Shown here: in pieces, positions 59,761-64,000 of the stretch
Layout: each line of letters begins with the position of its first letter
How positions within the stretch are numbered: the stretch's first letter is position 1
DNA from: Ciborinia camelliae
Lineage: Eukaryota; Ascomycota; Leotiomycetes; Helotiales; Sclerotiniaceae
DNA length: 64,000 nt
NCBI GenBank assembly: GCA_025890175.1
Contig: JANPYM010000013.1
Span: forward strand, 1,874,270-1,938,269
Direction: 5' to 3'
Made by a program: the position numbers and the translations under genes
Notes under the pieces: generated by a model
Database searches by the model: none
Told to the model about the DNA's origin: nothing
What the model saw: the letters and a program-made list of their open reading frames with translations, nothing else

Positions 59761-62700
59761 ATCGCAGGAGTGAGATCAAAGAAAGATATTAAGATTGATA
59801 ACAGCGTCGCACGCACCGTGAAAAATGTAAAGATCTTAGATTTACGTATGTAGTGAAACGTGAAGAAAAATGGGGAACAATAAAAGGGAAAATAATGGGA
59901 ATCTTCATCTTCTTATTTATTCCAAGGGGGTCATGCAATCTCCATATATGTCAACAAAAATTCAGATAGTTTGTCAGGTGCATACATCAATATGATGTAA
60001 GTAACCAGTAACCATATAACCCATCATCCAAAACATCCAAAACATCCTTGTTAGATGTCGTCCACTAGTCTTCCATCCAAATTGGAAAAATCGAAAAATG
60101 ATGGAGGGGGAGGGGGAAGGGGAGGGGTCCCCAGATACTTAGGCGAATCCGGCTTATTTGGTGGCTTTTACCCCAATTTTGAGTCTTTGTCGAGATGATC
60201 CTCAATTTCTCATTCGATCAATGCATACATTGGCGCATTTCATGGCTTTTTCTATCGAATTTGATTGCGCATTGTCAATTGAAACCTTTCCCCCTTCAGC
60301 CATTCACCGAGGTATTTTTATAAAGATTCCTCGAATTTTGACTTGGCTTCATCTGATATCAGTCCTGCGCCAATGATTTGTGAATGGATACATCAATCCA
60401 TCCCTTTGGATTCCAGAAAGGGGAGAGTGTAGAGTGAAGTGTGTAGAGTGAAGAGTGTAGAGTGAAGTGTGAAGTGTAAAGTGTGAAATGTGACTTCATA
60501 ATAAAGTGTGGAGTATGGAGTGTGGAGGGAAAAAGAGTAAATCTTACCCAAGGAAACTTAACTTCCCACTTCACTCCAGTCCAGTCCAGTCCAGTCCACC
60601 TGGCTTCCATAGAAGTTTTTCCCCATATTAATCCATTGATCAATTGATCACTTTTGACAAATGACACCTGCAACCATCAATCGCCCATATAAAAGCCAAA
60701 TACTATAAGCTAATGAATACGAATTGCATCAAAAATTCTTAATTGTCAGGTTAATGAATACGCACGCCTCCAACTAATTACCAACAAGAGGGTTCGTATG
60801 CCCCAAGTAGAATTTTCGTGTGCCTGTACCTTTTAACATCATACCCTACCGAGGGAGGTCCCTAGGGACATGCCGACCGACCAACACGATTCTATATTAT
60901 CAATTAAAGATTTCTATCCTCAGTAATGCGACACGGAAGGAGCAGCCATGTACCGACGGGAAGTAACAAAAGCTTTGTACGATGCGTTGTCAAACCCCAG
61001 GATTTCCCACCCATGCATCTGTAAGAAATCTCAAGCGTGGTACAGTTAACTTGGCTACCGAGCAATGAAGGTGTGAAGAACACACCTGGTGCCTCCCGAG
61101 TCGAGGACTAGGTGGTGTATGCCAATAGAACTCCTTGTAGATATGAACCGTCATCCATTGATCCATGGCATTGGAGGCTTGGAGCATTGGAGCATTGGAG
61201 TTGGAGGGGAAAGTTACATGGGGGACCTCGAAAGACGTGAGAAAAATGTGCTTAACCAATCTGTCGGAAATTTTCTCTTCATTCCAATTGTCAATGGAAG
61301 CTACACGTGCTTGAAGCCACTGAGCTTGGCTTTGGATTTTTTTCGGAGAGAATCTCAAAGAGGAGTTTATACATGGGGGTTGACGGGTTTGACAGGCTGA
61401 CCGTTGACGGACTATTCATGCTATGGTATGGACCGTATGGTATGGTAGGTCGATTTGTCTTTGGGGAAAAACTCCTCGGTCGAAAAGATAGAGTTGAGAG
61501 TAGGAAGGGGTAAGGATAAGATTATCGCGGGGTAAGGACGAACTGATCAACTGGTGGCATTGTAGCAGTCATGTGGGTTAAAGTGGATTGAAAGAAAAAG
61601 CACTGAAAGTCTTAGGTCCAACCAACGTCAGGTGGTAAGTAAAATAATCTCACTAGACGTTTGTTTGTTGAAGAATGGGAAAAGTTGGGGAAACTGGGGA
61701 AGATGGAAACATGGGATCGATCAATCTGTTCTAAATAAAATACGGTACGGGGTATCCATATTATCGGTTGCGATGCACTCATATCATCGGGATGCATCTA
61801 TCGCAAGTGTAGGTAGGTAGGTAAGGTACCAGCATCCATCTCTTGCCCGAATGAATGAATGAATGAATGAATGAATAAATGAATATTCAAGATGACTTTG
61901 CATTACATCAATTGCATCAATTATAATAAACAATCCATCAATCACCAAACCAAACCGACCCAAACCGACCCAACCCAACCCAACCCAAGCATTTCGAAAA
62001 AAGACCAAAACTCACCTCACCTCACACCTGGGCATACTGTAAGATACCTACCTAATAATATAAACTACCATGAAATAAACAGACAGATGCCGCCGACAGA
62101 TGCCGCCGACAGATGCCGCAGACAGACAGACAGACAGACGGCATAGTCCAGCACCCCAACCAAGTCCTATCCATTTATCCATTTATTTATCTATTTATTC
62201 ATATACCCCGAGGTGCCCGATATACCTACCTACCTACCTAGCTGGAGGTACTTCCCCACCTACCTAGTAAATATTCAACAATTCAACTAATAATTGGGTG
62301 ATATAAATCCAACCTTCCAACGAAGACCTTTTTGCAGATCGCATAGCATGGATAACATAGCATAGCATAGCATAGCATAGCATAGCATAGCATAGTATAG
62401 CATAGCTACACCATCAGGCTACCTACCTACCTACCTACCTACCGACCAACCCTACCAACCAACCAACCAGTAGGTAGGTAGGTAGGTAGGTAGCATCCAA
62501 TTTTGACAATGAACCGTATCCCAACCTGGGTATTATAGATACAAATATAAATATAAATACAAATATAAACCTAAATATAAACCTAAATATTGATATAAGT
62601 GATTGTCAACAATCAAGGTTATAATTCCACCTACCCACCTACCCACCCACCTACCAACCTACCTATCTAATTAATAAGAAACCATGATGTCCATGTTAAT

Positions 62701-63759
62701 ATTAACATGAAGTTACCTACCTACCTACCTACCTACCCAGTCTCGATTCATCTCATCCGATCGATCCATCCATCCCATCATGAAAATTTACTATCCATCT
62801 GGACACACCCGACTTGTAGACTTGAATATTATCTAGGTACAATCGGGTATATATATTTACCTGTATTAATAAGGGTCGATTTGATTACAACCTACGTAGC
62901 TACCTACGTACGTAGGCGGGTAGCTAGCTAGCTAGCTAGCGATATCATCCATCCATCTATGATCTATGATCTATGATCCCCGGGCCATCACGCATGCATG
63001 CATACAGTATTGATGAGACGAGACCAGAGCAGAGCAGAGCAGAGCAGAGCAGGCCCGACCAGGCCCGACCAGGCCAAGCCAAGCCCGAGCAGAAAGTGTT
63101 TTCATGCATTTGAAGAGCGACCTCGAGTGATTTCCCCGAATTCCATTCATCCACGCGGCTCGGAAATGATCTGATCTGATCTGATGTAATCGAAGAGGAC
63201 ATTGCCATTAATATATCGATCTATCTTCTGGGGGCAGTCGAGGGGTTGGGGTTCTCTATCTTGGGGAAGCTGACACACTCGTCCGAGAGACGTTTTATAG
63301 CCTACGAAACAAACATCAAACCTTGAATTATTCACGTTATTTGCGGTTCACTGTCGTGATGATGATTGTGTATATCTGGTTTTTCCCACTTGAGAAATGT
63401 CACAATTGTTTCGATGCCCGAACATGCCATCACTCCATGGAGAGAGATTCTATCTCCTATTTTGCGAATCCCAAATCGACCATCATCCAATAAGTCTAGC
63501 ACAACAAGGAACGCAGGTTCCCAGTACAGGGGAAACAGATCTGAATTTTTTTGGCTGGAAATAATTTAATAATGCTGATAGAATCACAAAGAAGCCTCGC
63601 GATATCTAAAGATGCTTCTCTCTACCAAAAAACGCTTAATCGTTTCAGCGCCATATTCGCGCTAACGAGCAAAGCATAGCGGTCATCCGTCCCAGAAAAC
63701 TCTCGCATTTCTTTCGTAATTCATGTATGTCCGTCAAATACTACGAGACCAGATCGGGT
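59761..63759. other. 4-kb gene-free tract rich in microsatellites
   Basis: Only short ORFs and simple repeats: AGTGTAGAGTGAAG-type repeats at 60420-60530, (CCAGT)n near 60575-60598, (GAAT)n at 61848-61878, (CAGA)n near 62100-62140, (CATAG)n at 62342-62407, (CTAC)n blocks at 62220-62240, 62420-62442 and 62705-62737, (GATCTAT)n near 62957-62977 and (AGAGC)n at 63024-63051. Some runs may be UTRs of flanking genes. No gene supported. Confidence 0.65.
62418..62494. repeat. inverted (CTAC)n / (GTAG)n pair, perfect 25-bp arms
   Basis: The 25-bp GCTAC(CTAC)5 arm at 62418-62442 is the exact reverse complement of 62470-62494, with a 27-nt AACC-rich loop. It can form a long hairpin. Confidence 0.85.
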
Positions 63760-63935
63760 TTAAGTCATAGCATGAGTTCTTGTCCACTCTCTAGCAGTTG
63801 CAATTGCAGCCGGCTCGTCCTCCTTCCATCTCTTTGCCACGTCTGGAGCTAAGGGATCGTCTGGATTGGGGGCACCGAGGAGAGCTTGGATCGAGAGGAG
63901 GATTGTTCGAATCTGGAGTGCAGGGGACCAGTTAC
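63760..63935 (-). CDS. UBC13: Ubc13-type ubiquitin-conjugating enzyme E2, last exon only
   Basis: The 3' exon of a gene whose start lies beyond the window. It encodes about 58 residues (starting [20 protein letters not shown], then [20 protein letters not shown], ending THAMT). These match the C-terminal part of Ubc13, the E2 that with a Uev partner builds Lys63-linked chains. The acceptor is TTGTACAG at 63936-63943 (minus strand). The catalytic Cys is encoded upstream, outside the window. Sequence further right (63944-64000) looks intronic. Confidence 0.88.
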
Positions 63936-64000
63936 CTGTACAAGTCGACATCAGTCTACTGCGCCCGGAGGGGGGGGTGAAATGGGGTATGGAATAGGAT

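Overview
This window is nuclear DNA from a filamentous ascomycete. The genes carry short GT-AG introns of about 43-89 bp, intergenic spaces are compact, and the families are typical of filamentous fungi: a CorA-like two-TM protein, a TRI12-type MFS pump, a 2EXR protein, a GPI-type GDSL esterase and a subtilase relic. Gene-bearing DNA alternates with very AT-rich blocks whose coding remains carry C-to-T and G-to-A changes, the signature of repeat-induced point mutation (RIP). A leotiomycete of the Sclerotiniaceae type (Botrytis/Sclerotinia) is my best guess from protein style. That is inference, not proof.

Layout. 1-5.4 kb: an AT-rich block holding a RIP-wrecked Ty3/Gypsy chromovirus on the + strand; RT end, RNase H, integrase and chromodomain can still be read through the stops. 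5.4-10.7 kb: a broken subtilase-domain gene, a 138-bp MULE-like MITE with a 9-bp target duplication, a roughly 0.9-kb composite minisatellite and a palindromic repeat. 10.7-20.4 kb: a protein kinase, a CorA-like protein, gene relics and an RBR E3 ubiquitin ligase, all on the minus strand. 21.2-27.7 kb: one complete but RIP-destroyed LTR retrotransposon with 194-bp LTRs and an ATTTA target duplication. It is followed by a clean solo LTR (ACGTG duplication) lying inside another repeat, and by a small lineage-type membrane protein gene with two decayed relatives in the window.

29.9-59.8 kb is the conserved gene-rich part: RRM protein, mitochondrial Fmp46-like redox protein, nucleoporin Nup53, Ivy1-like I-BAR-type protein, acyl-protein thioesterase 1, a divergent kinase, GDSL esterase, 2EXR protein, MYND-finger protein, C2H2 zinc-finger protein, an unrecognised 593-aa protein and a TRI12-family MFS transporter. 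Several pairs are head to head with short shared promoters (Fmp46/Nup53; Ivy1-like/APT1; 2EXR/MYND). 59.8-63.7 kb is gene-free and rich in microsatellites, and the window ends in the last exon of a Ubc13-type E2.

The genes do not form a biosynthetic cluster or obvious pathway. The RBR ligase and Ubc13 belong to ubiquitin signalling; Ivy1-like and APT1 act at membranes. The less usual signals are the mobile-element archaeology (exact target duplications, uneven RIP within one LTR pair), the MITE, the decayed duplicate gene family, and several gene models with odd details: microexons, a GNS in place of GDS catalytic block, a QDD in place of HRD loop, and a frame conflict at the zinc-finger N-terminus.
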